From positions 372,001-436,000 of the forward strand of contig JAKUDP010000009.1 in assembly GCA_022570795.1 (NCBI GenBank): a DNA stretch of 64,000 nt, in the 5' to 3' direction. Source of the DNA: Sphaerulina vaccinii (lineage: Eukaryota; Ascomycota; Dothideomycetes; Mycosphaerellales; Mycosphaerellaceae). Position numbers and translations under genes: made by a program. This document shows, piece by piece, positions 20,739 through 32,395 of this stretch. Under the pieces are notes generated by a model. The model worked only from the letters and a program-made list of their open reading frames with translations. It did not search any database and was not told the origin of the DNA. How positions within the stretch are numbered: position 1 is the first letter of the stretch; the number at the start of each line of letters is the position of its first letter.

Positions 20739-23700
20739 ATGGCCAGCTCGTCAGCTTTGGGTGTCGGTGACGGCAGTCTACCCGACGCGATGATGCTCGA
20801 CACTCCAGACTACACAGACTCCGAGTCGAACCCTACAAGAGCGCACAGTGTTAGTGGTGATGCGCCTAAAGATGGTCGATCTAAGCGCTGGGAGGGCAAC
20901 TCACTACGCAAGAGTATGCTCGGCAAGAAGCACGAACGACTCGGCGACAACAAGGAGGACGACTCCATCAAGCGTTTTCGATATCTACTTGGCCTGACCG
21001 ATCTGTTCCGCCACTTCATCCAGACGAACCCGAACCCTCAAATCCGCGAGATTATGGAGGAGATTGATCGTCAAGACCAGGAAGAGGCCGAGCGTGTACA
21101 GGCTGGCAACAAGCGCAAGGGCGGTGCTTCGGGCGACAGACGACGACGAACAGAAAAGGAAGAAGATGCAGAACTACTGCGTCAGGGAAAGCAGGAGGGC
21201 AAAGTCGCACACACCATCTTCCGCGAGAGTCCGCAGTTCATCCAGGGTGGCGAGATGAGAGACTACCAAGTTGCTGGTCTCAACTGGCTGATTAGTTTAC
21301 ATGAGAACGGTATCTCTGGTATTCTTGCAGACGAGATGGGTCTTGGAAAGACACTGCAGACCATTTCATTCATTGGCTACCTGCGCTTCACACAGGGCAT
21401 CAATGGACCACATCTCGTGGCCGTGCCCAAGTCCACCCTGGACAACTGGAAGCGCGAGTTCGCAAAGTGGATTCCAGAGGTCAACGTACTTGTGCTGCAA
21501 GGAGCCAAGGATGAGCGTCAAGAGCTGATCCAGGACCGACTCGTTGACGAAAAGTTCGACGTTTGCATCACTTCATACGAGATGATCTTGCGTGAGAAGA
21601 GCCACTTGAAGAAGTTTGCGTGGGAGTACATCATCATTGACGAGGCTCACCGCATCAAGAACGAAGAGTCCTCGCTTGCACAGATCATTCGTGTCTTCAA
21701 CTCCAGGAATCGATTGCTCATCACAGGAACGCCACTTCAAAACAACCTTCACGAGCTGTGGGCATTGCTCAACTTCTTGCTTCCGGATGTGTTTGGTGAT
21801 GCTGAAGCCTTCGATTCGTGGTTCAATAACCAAGACGCGGATCAAGACGCAGTTGTGCAGCAACTCCATCGTGTTCTGCGACCATTCTTGCTGCGTCGTG
21901 TCAAGGCTGATGTGGAGAAGAGCTTGTTGCCAAAGAAGGAGGTCAATCTATACGTTGGCATGAGTGAGATGCAGATCAAGTGGTACAAGAGCATCCTGGA
22001 GAAGGATATTGATGCCGTGAACGGCGCTGCTGGCAACAAGGAGAGCAAGACGCGCCTTCTCAACATTGTCATGCAACTGCGAAAGTGCTGCAACCACCCC
22101 TACCTCTTTGACGGCGCCGAGCCTGGTCCACCATATACCACTGATGAGCATCTTGTCGACAATGCGGCGAAGATGGTCATGCTGGATAAGCTGCTCAAGC
22201 GTATGCACGCCCAAGGAAGCCGCGTGCTGATCTTCTCCCAGATGTCGCGTGTTTTGGATATCCTTGAAGATTACTCTGTCATGCGAGGCTACAAGTACTG
22301 CCGTATTGATGGTTCTACTGCCCACGAGGACCGTATTGCGGCGATCGACGACTACAACAAGGAAGGATCGGAGAAGTTCATCTTCCTGTTGACAACTCGC
22401 GCGGGTGGCTTGGGCATCAACCTGACGACTGCGGACATTGTTGTTCTATTCGATTCTGACTGGAATCCGCAAGCCGATCTGCAAGCTATGGATCGTGCTC
22501 ATCGTATCGGCCAGAAGAAGCAAGTGCACGTCTTCCGCTTCATCACTGAGAATGCTATCGAGGAGAAGGTTCTGGAGCGTGCTGCGCAAAAGCTGCGTCT
22601 AGACCAATTGGTCATTCAGCAAGGTCGCGCGCAGCAACAGGCCAAGGCTGCTGCATCCAAGGATGAACTTTTAGGCATGATTCAGCACGGAGCTGAAACC
22701 ATCTTCGAATCCAAGGACGGTTATGGAGCATTCGGCAAGGGTAGTGCCGCTGACGATGATCTCGATGCCATCTTACGCCACGGAGAGGAGCGCACGAAGG
22801 AGATTGCTTCTAGATATGAAAAACTCGGTCTTGACGATCTGCAGAAGTTCAACTCGGAGGCTGGCGCTGCTTACGAGTGGAACGGCGAAAGCTTCATTCC
22901 CAAGAAGAAGGAGATCGGGCTCAGCTGGATCAATCCATCAAAGCGTGAGCGCAAGGAGCAATCCTACTCAATGGACAAGTACTATCGCAATGCTTTGGCA
23001 ACAGGTGGGCCACGACCAGACCCCAAGCCCAAGGTTCCTAGAGCGCCGAAGCAACAAGCTCTACACGATTACCAATTCTTCTCACCACGACTTGGCGATC
23101 TGCAGGAGAAGGAGACGGCTTACTTCCGCAAGGAGAATGGTATCAAGGCGCCGCTTGCCGACGGTGACGAGGATACACTTGATCAGCGTACGCAAGATCA
23201 AGAGCTCGAGCAGAAGAACATCGACGATGCGGAGCCGCTTACCGAGGAGGAGATTGCTGAGAAGGAACAGCTCGCGTTAGAAGGCTTCGGCGAATGGAAT
23301 AAGCGTGACTTCCAACAATTCATCAACGGCAGTGCCAAGTATGGGCGCAACGACTACGAAGGCATCGCTCTCGAGGTGGACAGCAAGAACCCGAAAGAAG
23401 TCAAGGACTATGCTAAGGTATTCTGGAAGCGTTACAGAGAGATCACCAACTGGGAGAAGCACGTCACAGCAATCAAGGAAGGCGAGTCGCGTGCTGCGAG
23501 AGTTATTGAGCAACGCGAACTGCTCAAGAAGAAACTTGCTATGTACCGCGTTCCTCTGCAACAGTTGAAGCTGAACTATACTGTCAGCACGACTAACAAG
23601 AAGATCTATACGGAAGAGGAAGATCGGTTCTTGTTGGTCATGCTCAACAAGTATGGTATTGATAGTGAGGGACTGTACGAGAAGATCCGCGACGAAATCC

Positions 23701-24084
23701 GCGAGTCGCCATTGTTCCGCTTCGATTGGTTCTTCCTGTCGAGAACACCACAGGAGATCAGCCGTCGCTGTGCTACTCTCATCACGACTGTGACTCGTGA
23801 AATGGAAGGCGGTAAGGAGAACAAGAGAGCTGTCGAAGAGGAAGATGAGGAAGACGAGGAGGCTCCTGCGAAGAAGAAGGGTCGGACTTCGACTGGTGGC
23901 GCAAAGGTAAGCATGCATAGAAGCATATCGTGAACAGAGGGAACATGCTAACATGAAATCACAGAACAAGGCAGTCAATGGCGTCAAGGGTACACCAAAT
24001 GGTACCTCGCGTGCCGGTAGTGTCGACACGAATGCCAGCGGCGGCGGCCCTTCAAAGGCGAAGAGCAGGAGCCGAAAGAGGTAG
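20739..24084 (+). CDS. ISWI-type chromatin remodelling ATPase
   Basis: Exons 20739-23906 and 23965-24084, with one 58-nt intron carrying a GCTAAC branch site, give 1095 residues. The Snf2 ATPase has ADEMGLGKT (about 198-205), the DEAH box (301-304), a TGTPLQNN motif, and a C-lobe with RAGGLGINL and QADLQAMDRAHRIGQ. The C-terminal half carries the HAND region (YQFFSPRLGDLQEKE), then SANT and SLIDE (FGEWNKRDFQQFI; RFDWFFLSRTPQEI), the layout specific to ISWI. A basic tail follows. ISWI enzymes slide and space nucleosomes as the motor of Isw1/Isw2-type complexes. Without a tree I cannot choose between Isw1 and Isw2. The ATG at 20739 is the first ATG of the frame. Confidence 0.93.
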
Positions 24085-24679
24085 AAGAAAGCAAGTGCAA
24101 ACGGGAGTGGGCGTTTCTGATCGCGGCGTTGTTATGGGGTCATACTTTCGAGGGCTTCTGTGAAGAGTAGTGCCCGGGGCGACAGGTAATGTCCGGCAAC
24201 AGACCATGCAGTATGCAGTGAAACGGTAGAGGAAGAAGTGTAGTCTAAGCAGATTTCGCTTGAATGAATTCTAGTCGATGCATAGTCTCTAGACCCCTTC
24301 CAGCCCGAAGGGATCCGCCCGGTGAGCATTATAGCTTCTTCGTCACCCAGCACCTCATCGCTATGAAAGAGCCAGCTTAGATGTGTTAGTGTCGCTGAAA
24401 GACGTTGCAGCGATGCAGCGCAATGAGGCTGACTACATCCGCACAATTTGGCAGCTGTCGTCCTGGTATGTCTGCTGCTCGTGATCGTAGATACGGTGCT
24501 GCGATGTCCGGCAGAAGTGTCAGTCCCATGGCGTCGAAGGAATGGCATGAGATGGTGGTGGTGATGGACTTGGAAGTCAAGCAGCCAAACGCGGGAAGGT
24601 TCCGAGCGACCCACTTTGAAGCTGCACTTTTTTTGAAACTGCGTTAGAATAACATCCTGGTCAGCGACTCGATTTCCTC
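24085..24679. other. Intergenic region between the ISWI and HAS1 genes
   Basis: About 595 bases between two plus-strand genes. A 160-codon reverse-strand open frame covers much of it but has no domain signature or leader context, and I regard it as chance. The region should contain the ISWI 3' end and the HAS1 promoter. Confidence 0.4.
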
Positions 24680-26871
24680 ATGTTCAGGTCTTGGACGCCC
24701 GACTCTCCCTACAGCGACTTCATCCGCGACTCTACCAATCGCAAGCGCAAGTTCAGCAGCAACAAGCCCGCCAACCCAGCGCTGATGTCCGGGGGTTTGC
24801 CATCGCCCGCCATGGAGCACGACGACCCCATCGAGAACGGCGCGAAAGCTGCGAAAAGGGCCAAGAAGGAGCACAAGAAGCGCAAGCACGAGAGTGAAGG
24901 CGCCGTCAATGGAGACGCTGTCAAGCAGAAGAAGGTCAAAGTGGCAGCAGCGCCGATAGTGGAAGCTGAGGACGACAACGACTCTGCGCCCGAAGAGCAG
25001 CCCAGCAAGAAAAAGTGGAAGAAGGAGCGCAAGGAAGAGAAAAGACGTCTGAAAGAGCAGCAGAAGGCGGAAGAGGTGCCGGCTGAAGAAGCGCATGAGG
25101 AAGAAGTTGAGGCTGAGGAGCAGGTCAATCAGGAACTGAAGGAAGCTGCTGCAGAGGCTGATGCTGATGTCGTTGAGGAGAAGGAAGATGAAGAGGAAGA
25201 GTTTGCCGAATTCGCGTCTGAAGATGAGGATCGGACAGCGGAGAATGGTGCGGAATCAGAGGTGGAAGATGAGGATGATCAAGAAGAAGATTTACCCAAA
25301 GAGAATGGACACGCTGGCGAAGCAACTGATCTGCCCTCGGAGCTTGGAGTGGCATTACCCAATACCGCCGAAGAACCGCAGAAGTTCACTGATGTTCCAT
25401 TGAGCGAGAAAACGATGCGAGCCATCAACGAGATGAAGTTCGAGACCATGACTGAGATTCAGCGAAGAGCAATGGGGCCTCTGTTAGCAGGGAAGGATGT
25501 CTTAGGAGCGGCGAAGACTGGTTCGGGAAAGACGTTGGCATTTTTGATACCATGTGTGGAATTGCTGCACTCACTGCGCTTTAAGCCCCGAAACGGGACT
25601 GGTGTCATTGTGGTTTCACCTACGAGAGAATTGGCGCTGCAAATCTTTGGTGTCGCACGAGAGCTGATGGAGCACCACTCACAGACGTTCGGCATTGTTA
25701 TTGGAGGTGCGAATCGACGGGCAGAGGCCGAGAAGTTGGCAAAGGGTGTCAACCTGCTCATTGCCACTCCTGGGCGGCTGCTCGATCATCTGCAGAACAC
25801 ACAGGGATTCGTCTTCAAGAACGTCAAAGCTCTAGTCATCGACGAGGCTGATCGAATCCTGGAAGTCGGATTCGAAGACGAGATGCGCCAGATCGTCAAG
25901 ATCTTGCCCAAGGAAGACCGCCAGACGATGCTCTTCTCTGCCACACAAACTACAAAAGTCGCAGATCTTGCCCGAGTGTCACTTCGAGAACGACCCTTGT
26001 ACATCAACGTGGACGACAAGCAGGAATACAGCACAGTCGCTGGCCTCGAACAAGGCTACGTGATATGCGACTCCGACATGCGCTTCCGATTACTTTTCAC
26101 CTTCTTGAAACGCCACCCAAAGAAGAAGATTATTGTCTTCTTCAGCAGTTGCAATTGCGTCAAGTACTATTCCGAGCTCCTCAACTACATCGACTTGCCA
26201 GTTCTCGACCTGCACGGAAAGCAAAAACAGCAGAAACGTACGAATACGTTCTTCGAATTCTGCAACGCAAAATCTGGTACTCTCATCTGCACAGACGTAG
26301 CAGCACGAGGTCTCGACATCCCCGCTGTAGATTGGATTGTGCAATTCGACCCACCAGATGACCCACGAGACTACATTCATCGCGTTGGACGAACAGCACG
26401 AGGCGCCAATGCCAAAGGAAAGAGTCTGATGTTCTTGCAACCCAGCGAAGTAGGCTTCCTCTCACATCTCAAGGAAGCCAAAGTACCTCTTGTTGAGTTT
26501 GAAATTCCCCCAAAGAAGATTCTTGACATCCAATCTCAGCTGGAAATGCTCATTGGCAAGAACTACTATCTGAACAAGGTGAGTCCTGTCACTCTAATGA
26601 ATGGGGAGTGTTCCACTGACATACATCACAGTCTGCCAAAGACGGCTACAGATCTTACCTCCAGGCCTACGCATCTCACTCCCTCCGAACAGTCTTCGAC
26701 ATCCACAAACTCGACCTCAAGAAAGTGGCCAAAGGTTTTGGCTTCTCAGTTCCTCCGAAAATCGACATCAATCTTGGAGCGAGTATGAAGAAGCCTGACC
26801 AGGCGAGACGAAATTATGGAAGTCAGCCTGGGCAAAGAAAGTTTCAAGGAGGAAAACCAATGAGACGATAG
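24680..26871 (+). CDS. HAS1: DEAD-box RNA helicase Has1/DDX18 (ribosome biogenesis)
   Basis: Exons 24680-26578 and 26632-26871, with a 53-nt intron, give 712 residues. The first 230 residues are Lys- then Glu/Asp-rich, as in nucleolar proteins. The helicase core has AAKTGSGKT (277-285), PTREL (314-318), DEAD (388-391), SAT, and HRVGRTARG in the C-lobe. A Has1-type C-terminal segment (GKNYYLNKSAKDGYRSYLQ, AYASHSLRTVFDI, VAKGFGFSVPP) is read across the intron. That segment distinguishes Has1 from other DEAD-box helicases. Has1 acts in both 40S and 60S subunit assembly in the nucleolus. The acidic N-terminus is longer than that of yeast Has1 (505 residues). Confidence 0.93.
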
Positions 26872-27243
26872 AAAATTGTACAAAAGATGATGTTTACAAT
26901 TCTTTGGATGTTTAGAAGCAGGCATGCATGCATAGCGAGGCGTTGCCCACCGAGGACTGGGTTGATATGAGGTGGAGACCTGCTTAGGACCATAAGAGGC
27001 ATGTATGAGCTGAAAAGCGAATTGTATCGGAACCATTGGTTCAACTATTGCGCAGCTAACCGTGTGTCTCTGGCGGAGCGACTAAGCTAAGGTAAATCAG
27101 CGAGACGTGCAGCGTTCATGTCTCACTTGCATACAGCGACTTGAGAGACAGCAAACGCTGCCCGAACCATTCAAGTTGAGCTGACTACCAGATCCGCGGA
27201 CTTTCTCGCAACTACGGGACCATCAAAGAATAGCACTATCAAG
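26872..27243. other. Intergenic region between HAS1 and the membrane protein gene
   Basis: About 370 bases between two plus-strand genes. The reverse-strand open frames in it are short and antisense to the HAS1 3' end. Nothing else is recognised. Confidence 0.35.
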
Positions 27244-28395
27244 ATGATGCTCCTGCCACTCATACTCGTCGTCGCATCAACGATCCTCAGCCTTGTATAC
27301 AAGTACTACAAAGAACACCCAGTCAACGCAGCCCACTTATCCAAGACCACGATAGCACACGCCTTCATCATTGAGGCTATACAGCTCGCACTAGCCGTCA
27401 TCGGCTTCGTTATCAGCTGCGCAACATTGCTCCTCTCACCAACTCTCCTCTACAACTTCAAGATCGCAAACTTCGACTTATCCATCTCGACCTGGCTCGC
27501 AGCTTCTGGAACTCTCGCAATCTGCGCTTCAGCCATCCTCACCATCGATATCATCGACAACCTAATCCAGCTCGGATCATGGACACATCCGATCCAAGTC
27601 CAAACTCTTCTTTTGACAAGAAGTGTCCTACTGCCAAGCACGGTTGCAAGAAAATGCTCCGAAAAAGAGGAAAGTCCTCGTGGTCGAAGTAGAACTCCCA
27701 AGGCACTTACAGCCTCGATCAATCGAGCAGCGAGCGAACCAGCTACGCCGACCAGATTGCGACACATCGGCGTGCAGTTTCCTTCGGAGACGAGGAATGC
27801 GCTTGTCAGAGTTAGACCGACTTCTGAGAGAGATTTTAGCACACCTTCGGTTGTTCGTGGTGGTGGTGGTCGACAAACAGCCGCTACTCAAGCGCTAAAC
27901 AAGACGGTCCCAAGCTCATTGCCTGTGATCGACCTCAAGAAGCAGCAAGACCGCAACCATGAGACACATGAAGTTCTGCAATCTTTCAGTGAAGCGCTAG
28001 AAGGACAATACGCCAATGCCGGACAAGACTTCACACCAGAGAACGTGCTCGGTACACCAAGTCCTATCTCAACGAAACGATCACATTCTGCAAGTCTGCC
28101 AAGCGTGCCTTCCTCGATTGGGTCTATCGATGTCGAGAAGATATCGGCGTCTTGGGACAATGTTACTTTGGAGTTTGGTGGTGTAACACCTGCGCATGCA
28201 AGATCGCCGCCTTCTCTTGGTTCGAGCAGTGCGAGCTCTGACTTGAAGACACGACCTCGGCCTCGTGGAAACGCGCGTGATGGTGAGAATGCACAGGGTA
28301 GGGTTGTTGAGTCTGGTAGCCCTTCCAGAAGGGTGCGTAGATTCAGTGGAAGTATGGTCAAAGAGACTGCGAAGCTATTTGAGCAGAAGGTGTGA
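27244..28395 (+). CDS. Unrecognised fungal membrane protein with Ser/Arg-rich tail
   Basis: A single-exon frame of 383 residues that I do not recognise. Three hydrophobic segments lie at about residues 3-22, 38-68 and 80-106, suggesting an N-terminal membrane domain. From about 130 on the protein is hydrophilic, rich in Ser, Pro, Arg and Thr, with clusters such as SPRGRSRTPK and many SP/TP sites, so a disordered phosphorylated cytoplasmic tail is likely. A GGGGR run is near 210. The start at 27244 sits in an ATGATG; the second Met could also serve. It lies between HAS1 and the transporter, on the HAS1 strand, with codon use like its neighbours. Function unknown. Confidence 0.6.
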   Translation: MMLLPLILVVASTILSLVYKYYKEHPVNAAHLSKTTIAHAFIIEAIQLALAVIGFVISCATLLLSPTLLYNFKIANFDLSISTWLAASGTLAICASAILTIDIIDNLIQLGSWTHPIQVQTLLLTRSVLLPSTVARKCSEKEESPRGRSRTPKALTASINRAASEPATPTRLRHIGVQFPSETRNALVRVRPTSERDFSTPSVVRGGGGRQTAATQALNKTVPSSLPVIDLKKQQDRNHETHEVLQSFSEALEGQYANAGQDFTPENVLGTPSPISTKRSHSASLPSVPSSIGSIDVEKISASWDNVTLEFGGVTPAHARSPPSLGSSSASSDLKTRPRPRGNARDGENAQGRVVESGSPSRRVRRFSGSMVKETAKLFEQKV

Positions 28396-29316
28396 TAGGA
28401 GTCATGAGCGGGAGTGGTGGCAAAGTGTATGGCAAGTGCTGGGTATCCAAGTACTTGAGATGCCAATTGTCTGCATATCAGGACTTCATATGTCGTCGTC
28501 GTCGGCACATGTGTATGGATAGCCTTCGATCCCGAAAGTCGTTATGCTCATCGATGGAGCGCTTATAGTCATCAATGTCACAAACTACTATGCAGCATGC
28601 AAAAGTGTTGCTTGTCGACAGCTAGCTGGACGTAAGCAGGACAGCAGTCGTGGAGCATGTAAGATGGTGTGGCCGTGAAAGGTCAACATTTGGTTCCTCA
28701 ACCTTCCAACACCAGAACGACAAAAGAGTGAGCTTCGTGAGGCAGATCAAGGAGCCAGAGATGATACGTGCATGATAAAAGTATAGGCAGCAGCAAAAGG
28801 TGCAACGTCCAACTGTGAGAGTGGCAAAGGAAAGCAAAAAGATTGAGCTTGGTACGACACCTGTGTGATTCGAACTGAGGACGTCGTTAGTTCAAGTTTC
28901 GACTTGAGAATCGTTGATAATGCTTACCACACGCTCCCGAAGGAACTGGCTATACAGTTGAGTACACTTGAAGTGTACAGTTCCAATAGCAGGCCAGCGC
29001 GTTCTAACGTTCATTAGTCTTGAACACGTACGAGTACATGCGCTGTGCAACTTACAACCACTCCGCCTAGAGATTGATTAGCAATTGATTAGGCTATCGA
29101 ATAACGATAAGTCTTACCAAAGTGCCTGGTTGTTGATGACGAAGCATGATCTGTCATGGAATATAGCTCTAGATTGGCTGAGCCGAAGGCTTGCATGTTC
29201 AAGATGGGCATGGCGGTGACCACGCAGACCCACAGGGTGGGCAGCAGGCAGCAGCTTGATTGACCTGCAGAGCGGGGTCCTGGCAAGGCTCCGAATTGTA
29301 CCTCTGCTGAGCACTA
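28396..29316. other. Gene-poor interval
   Basis: About 920 bases without a gene I can support. A sequence around 28878-28893 has a tRNA B-box-like GATTCGAAC on the reverse strand, but the flanking stems do not pair. Reverse-strand GTAAG and CTAG sites near 29110 and 29070 could bound an intron of the doubtful small gene to the right. Otherwise only short overlapping frames are seen. Confidence 0.35.
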
Positions 29317-29573
29317 TTTCGATCGATCGGATATCTGCTTGAGCATAGCTTGATTTTCTTGATGGACGCCACGAAACTCGGCCAGAGTCTGCTCTTGTCT
29401 TCTACCAGACTGGACTCCAAGATAGTATCCTATAGCAGACGGGAGCAGTGTTACTGGAAATGGCTTGTTGTATTTCGATGTAAGTCTGATCGAAAAAGTC
29501 AGCTTTCGGCATGGTGGGGCTGGGCCATTGGCGGATCCCACATCGCGTCAACGACTTTCTTGAAACCTGACAT
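29317..29573 (-). CDS. Doubtful small gene beginning MSGFKKVV
   Basis: A reverse-strand ATG at 29573 follows a plausible leader (pyrimidine-rich and ACA-rich sequence from about 29760 to 29576). The first frame reads MSGFKKVVDAMWDPPMAQ and then meets a stop after about 24 codons. Another frame gives an open stretch ending at 29317 with GYYLGVQSGRRQEQTLAEF and a helical, Gln-rich end. A weak intron (donor right after the second codon, acceptor TTTCCAG) would join the start to that stretch. I cannot settle the structure without transcripts. It may be a real small protein or chance. Confidence 0.25.
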
Positions 29574-29897
29574 GATTGTGCTTTGTGCGGAAGTGTAGCA
29601 GTGGTACGGAGTGCAGGGCTCGATAATGTTGTGCAGTGTTACACAATGGAGTTGTCTGTTGTGCTGGAAGAAGAGGGCTGGGAAAGTCGCTGGCCCTCGG
29701 CTGAAAGGATGAACGTGAGGCCGCTAGATCGACCAAATCTGAAAGAAAGGGTACTTATTAAAAGATCAGACATGATGTGGATAGAGGAAGAGAAAGGCAC
29801 AGAGAGCTATGTGAATAGTAGAAGTGTCATGATAGCTGATGCACTGCCAGATCTAAGATGAACATCAGCACATCATCAATTTCAACCACCATGCTTA

Positions 29898-31599
29898 TCA
29901 TTCTCCAGACGCATATTTACTCCTCGCCCTCATCCTCGCACCATATTTCTGACACACAAACGGGATGACCATAAGCACAAGTGTGCAGAATCCCAGCAAT
30001 GAACTCGCCCACCCGACTCCAAGGCCCTCATACATCTGCACCGCAAACAGTGGAAAGATGAATGCGAAAAGATATCTCAGGAACGTATTACTCGCCCAAG
30101 CAGAAGCCCCATACAACGCTCCGTAACAGTCCGTCAAATATAGCGTGGCGCAAGTAAAGAGCAAGATATTCCCACAGCTGAAGAACGCCTCAGCAGCCAC
30201 GGGACTGATCCAATGGATATCCTGCCTCGCAGTCCAACCGAACCAGAACAGTGATATAGGTAACAGCGGTGCGCCTATCATGGCGACAATAAGCCGTTTG
30301 TCAGGAGACATCTTGTTTCCAATTCGTTTAGCTTTGGCCGCTTCCTTCGCCCAGTAGAAGCGATAGATGAAAAGCATGATCAGTAGCCCGATAAAGCTTC
30401 CTACTGCTTGGCCGAGGAATGTGAGACCTGTGCTAACGATGTTGAAGCCATAGACTGTCTCGAAGACGTAGGAGAAAGCGGCAAAGAAAGCATTGAGCAG
30501 TCCGACGTTGAAGGCAATGTAGAGGTCGAAGAAGGTCACTATGGGCTCGGTGAAGAGCATGTGAAGTGGTCGTGATATGGTCTGTACAGAATGATATGTT
30601 AGTGTGAGCATGTGCTTTGCCAGTCCTTTTTCATTACCTTTGTGGCGAAGAATCGAATGGTCTGCCAAGTGGTTCTGTCGGGTTCGTCGGGACCTGGTAT
30701 GCCTAGAGCTTTTGCACGTCTCTTTAATAACGTCTTCTTGTAGGTTTCACTCATGAATAGTGTGATCTGAAAGATGTCAATGCCGCAGTCATCTTGCTGA
30801 CAGCTTCAACAGCCCTTTGGACTCACAGCGAAAACAATCACAATACCGAAACATATCACCCACTGAGTCCATCTCCAGTCCCGGTTCTGGACAACGAATC
30901 CGCCAATGACTGGTCCTAAGGCTGCAAGAGTAGGAGGTAGAAGCTAAGCAAGTATCTCTGAATAGCGCAGATGTGTTTCGGCTGGTCTGTCTTCGAACTT
31001 GGTGCCTCAGCAGGCTCAAGCTCAGTGAGACATTTGGAAATGGGGATGCCTTTGGCCTACTACTGCTTACCTGGTCCCATCTGCACCATGAAGACAAAGA
31101 TCGACATCGGCGGTCCACGTTTCTCCGGAGGCCAGATATCAGATATGGTTCCTGACCCTATGCTCAGGCCTGGACTTGAGAACAGTCCAGCGAAAAACCT
31201 GCAGACAATCAAACTCGCAATTCCTCGAGAGAAGCCAGCCCCTAGTGTGAATGCAGCAAAGATTGGCAAAGAAGACAAGTACACAATCTTTCTTCCATAC
31301 TGTTCGCTTGTCGGAGAAGCTATGATTGGTCCAAACGAGAGTCCGAGTAGGTAGAAGACGAAAGGGAGGATGGCGACTTCTCGAGGCACGCCAAACTCTG
31401 CTTGGACCTGTTGCTGGCCGGGTGTATACACTGAACTCCCAAATGGGCAGAGAAAGCCAACTGCAGGTGGCACGATGCTGTGAAAGATCTTCTTGGAGGA
31501 GCTCCAAGTTTGTGGATTGGCATCGTCGTGAGGGCTCCGCCAATCTTTCGCTGTCCTTTTCTCATTCTCCTGCTCACTACAGGATTTGTCGTCTGCCAT
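29898..31599 (-). CDS. DHA1-type MFS transporter
   Basis: Four reverse-strand exons: 31599-31071, 30921-30827, 30766-30638 and 30581-29898. The introns are 149, 60 and 56 nt and all junctions are in phase, giving 478 residues. The N-terminus is cytoplasmic and charged (WRSPHDDANPQTWSS), followed by about twelve membrane segments. The loop SPTSEQYGRKIVYL matches MFS motif A (normally G-x-L/S-x-D/E-x-x-GR). RFFAGLFSSPGLSIGSG and the PEKRGPPMS loop are typical of the fungal DHA1 (FLR1/TPO-like) drug:H+ antiporter and polyamine group. Substrate unknown; export of small organic compounds is likely. It is the last gene before the repeat block, with only about 390 bases of normal-composition upstream sequence, so it may be affected by neighbouring heterochromatin. 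Confidence 0.87.
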
Positions 31600-31984
31600 G
31601 AGTGATGGGTCTTGCTGTCTTCTGTTGTCCGGCCCTGATTGTGGTATGATAAGATTGTCACGAACAAATAGCCTCTGCTTTCCGGCCGACCTAATGCTGC
31701 TCTCTGCTGGAGCTAGGTCCGCCCAATGATAGTGTGTTGTGGTAACACTTGATGTGCTAATGGATCGACGCCTCGATGACGTGGTATGTGGTCTTGTAGA
31801 ACGCTCGTAAAGGCACGTCCAAGAGACTGCTTAGTTTCGTTAAGGTGCGCCGAGGGAGCAATAAGTAGTTGAGTACTCGGCATTCTGTGCTTAGCTTCAG
31901 ATCATTTAGTGAGGGCTGAGCTCTAGGTTGGCAGATAGCCGGAAATTCGAAAGTGCACCGCGCACGTGCTAGATTGCGTGCTAA
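31600..31984. promoter_or_regulatory. Promoter-side sequence of the MFS gene up to the composition boundary
   Basis: About 385 bases of normal base composition upstream of the transporter. They end in a sharp change to AT-rich repeat sequence at about 31985. No other gene is visible. This interval is the only upstream sequence of the transporter that is not repetitive. Confidence 0.5.
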
Positions 31985-32183
31985 GCTCGTAATAACACCT
32001 TCTTATCTTTTAATAAATAAGTATCTACTTCGAGGTATAGCTATTTGGCTAGTTTTTTAATCTTATATTTTTAATTATATTATAATAATAAGGCTATAAT
32101 ATAGAGAAAATTCTATCTTTTCTATATTAAGTACTAGAATAAGCTATAAAGCTTATTATTATAAAGCTATATAGTATACCTTT

Positions 32184-32280
32184 TATAACTTTATAAATAT
32201 ATCTACTTCTAGTAAGAACTTTATTTAAATCTATTATAACTTTATAAATATATCTACTTCTAGTAAGAACTTTATTTAAA
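32184..32280. repeat. 51-bp tandem duplication
   Basis: A sequence beginning tataactttataaatatatc at 32184 is repeated at 32235 with the same following bases through ctttattta. This gives two adjacent copies with a 51-bp period in the AT-rich lead-in between the gene boundary and the first retrotransposon fragment. Confidence 0.8.
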
Positions 32281-32395
32281 GTAAATATTATAAAAAGTTT
32301 AAAATAGAAAGAAATAAATAAGTAAATTTATATAAAGTTTTCTACTTTATTTACTTTTAAATTATTTTTATAATTTTTATAATTTTTATAATAAT

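Noticed and set aside
23277..24029. 250-codon reverse-strand open frame
   Set aside because: Antisense to the SANT-SLIDE region and the 3' end of the ISWI gene, with no independent signature.
24132..24614. 160-codon reverse-strand open frame between the ISWI gene and HAS1
   Set aside because: No domain, no leader context, His/Ser/Thr-rich chance composition, and it covers the expected promoter and terminator of known genes.
28860..28975. Reverse-strand tRNA-like sequence with a GTTCGAATC B-box and a TCTCAAG loop
   Set aside because: The T-stem and acceptor arms do not pair and no consistent cloverleaf can be drawn, so I do not call a tRNA.
29898..31599. Secondary-metabolite cluster around the MFS transporter
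   Set aside because: No synthase, regulator or tailoring enzyme lies nearby; one side is housekeeping genes, the other a transposon nest.
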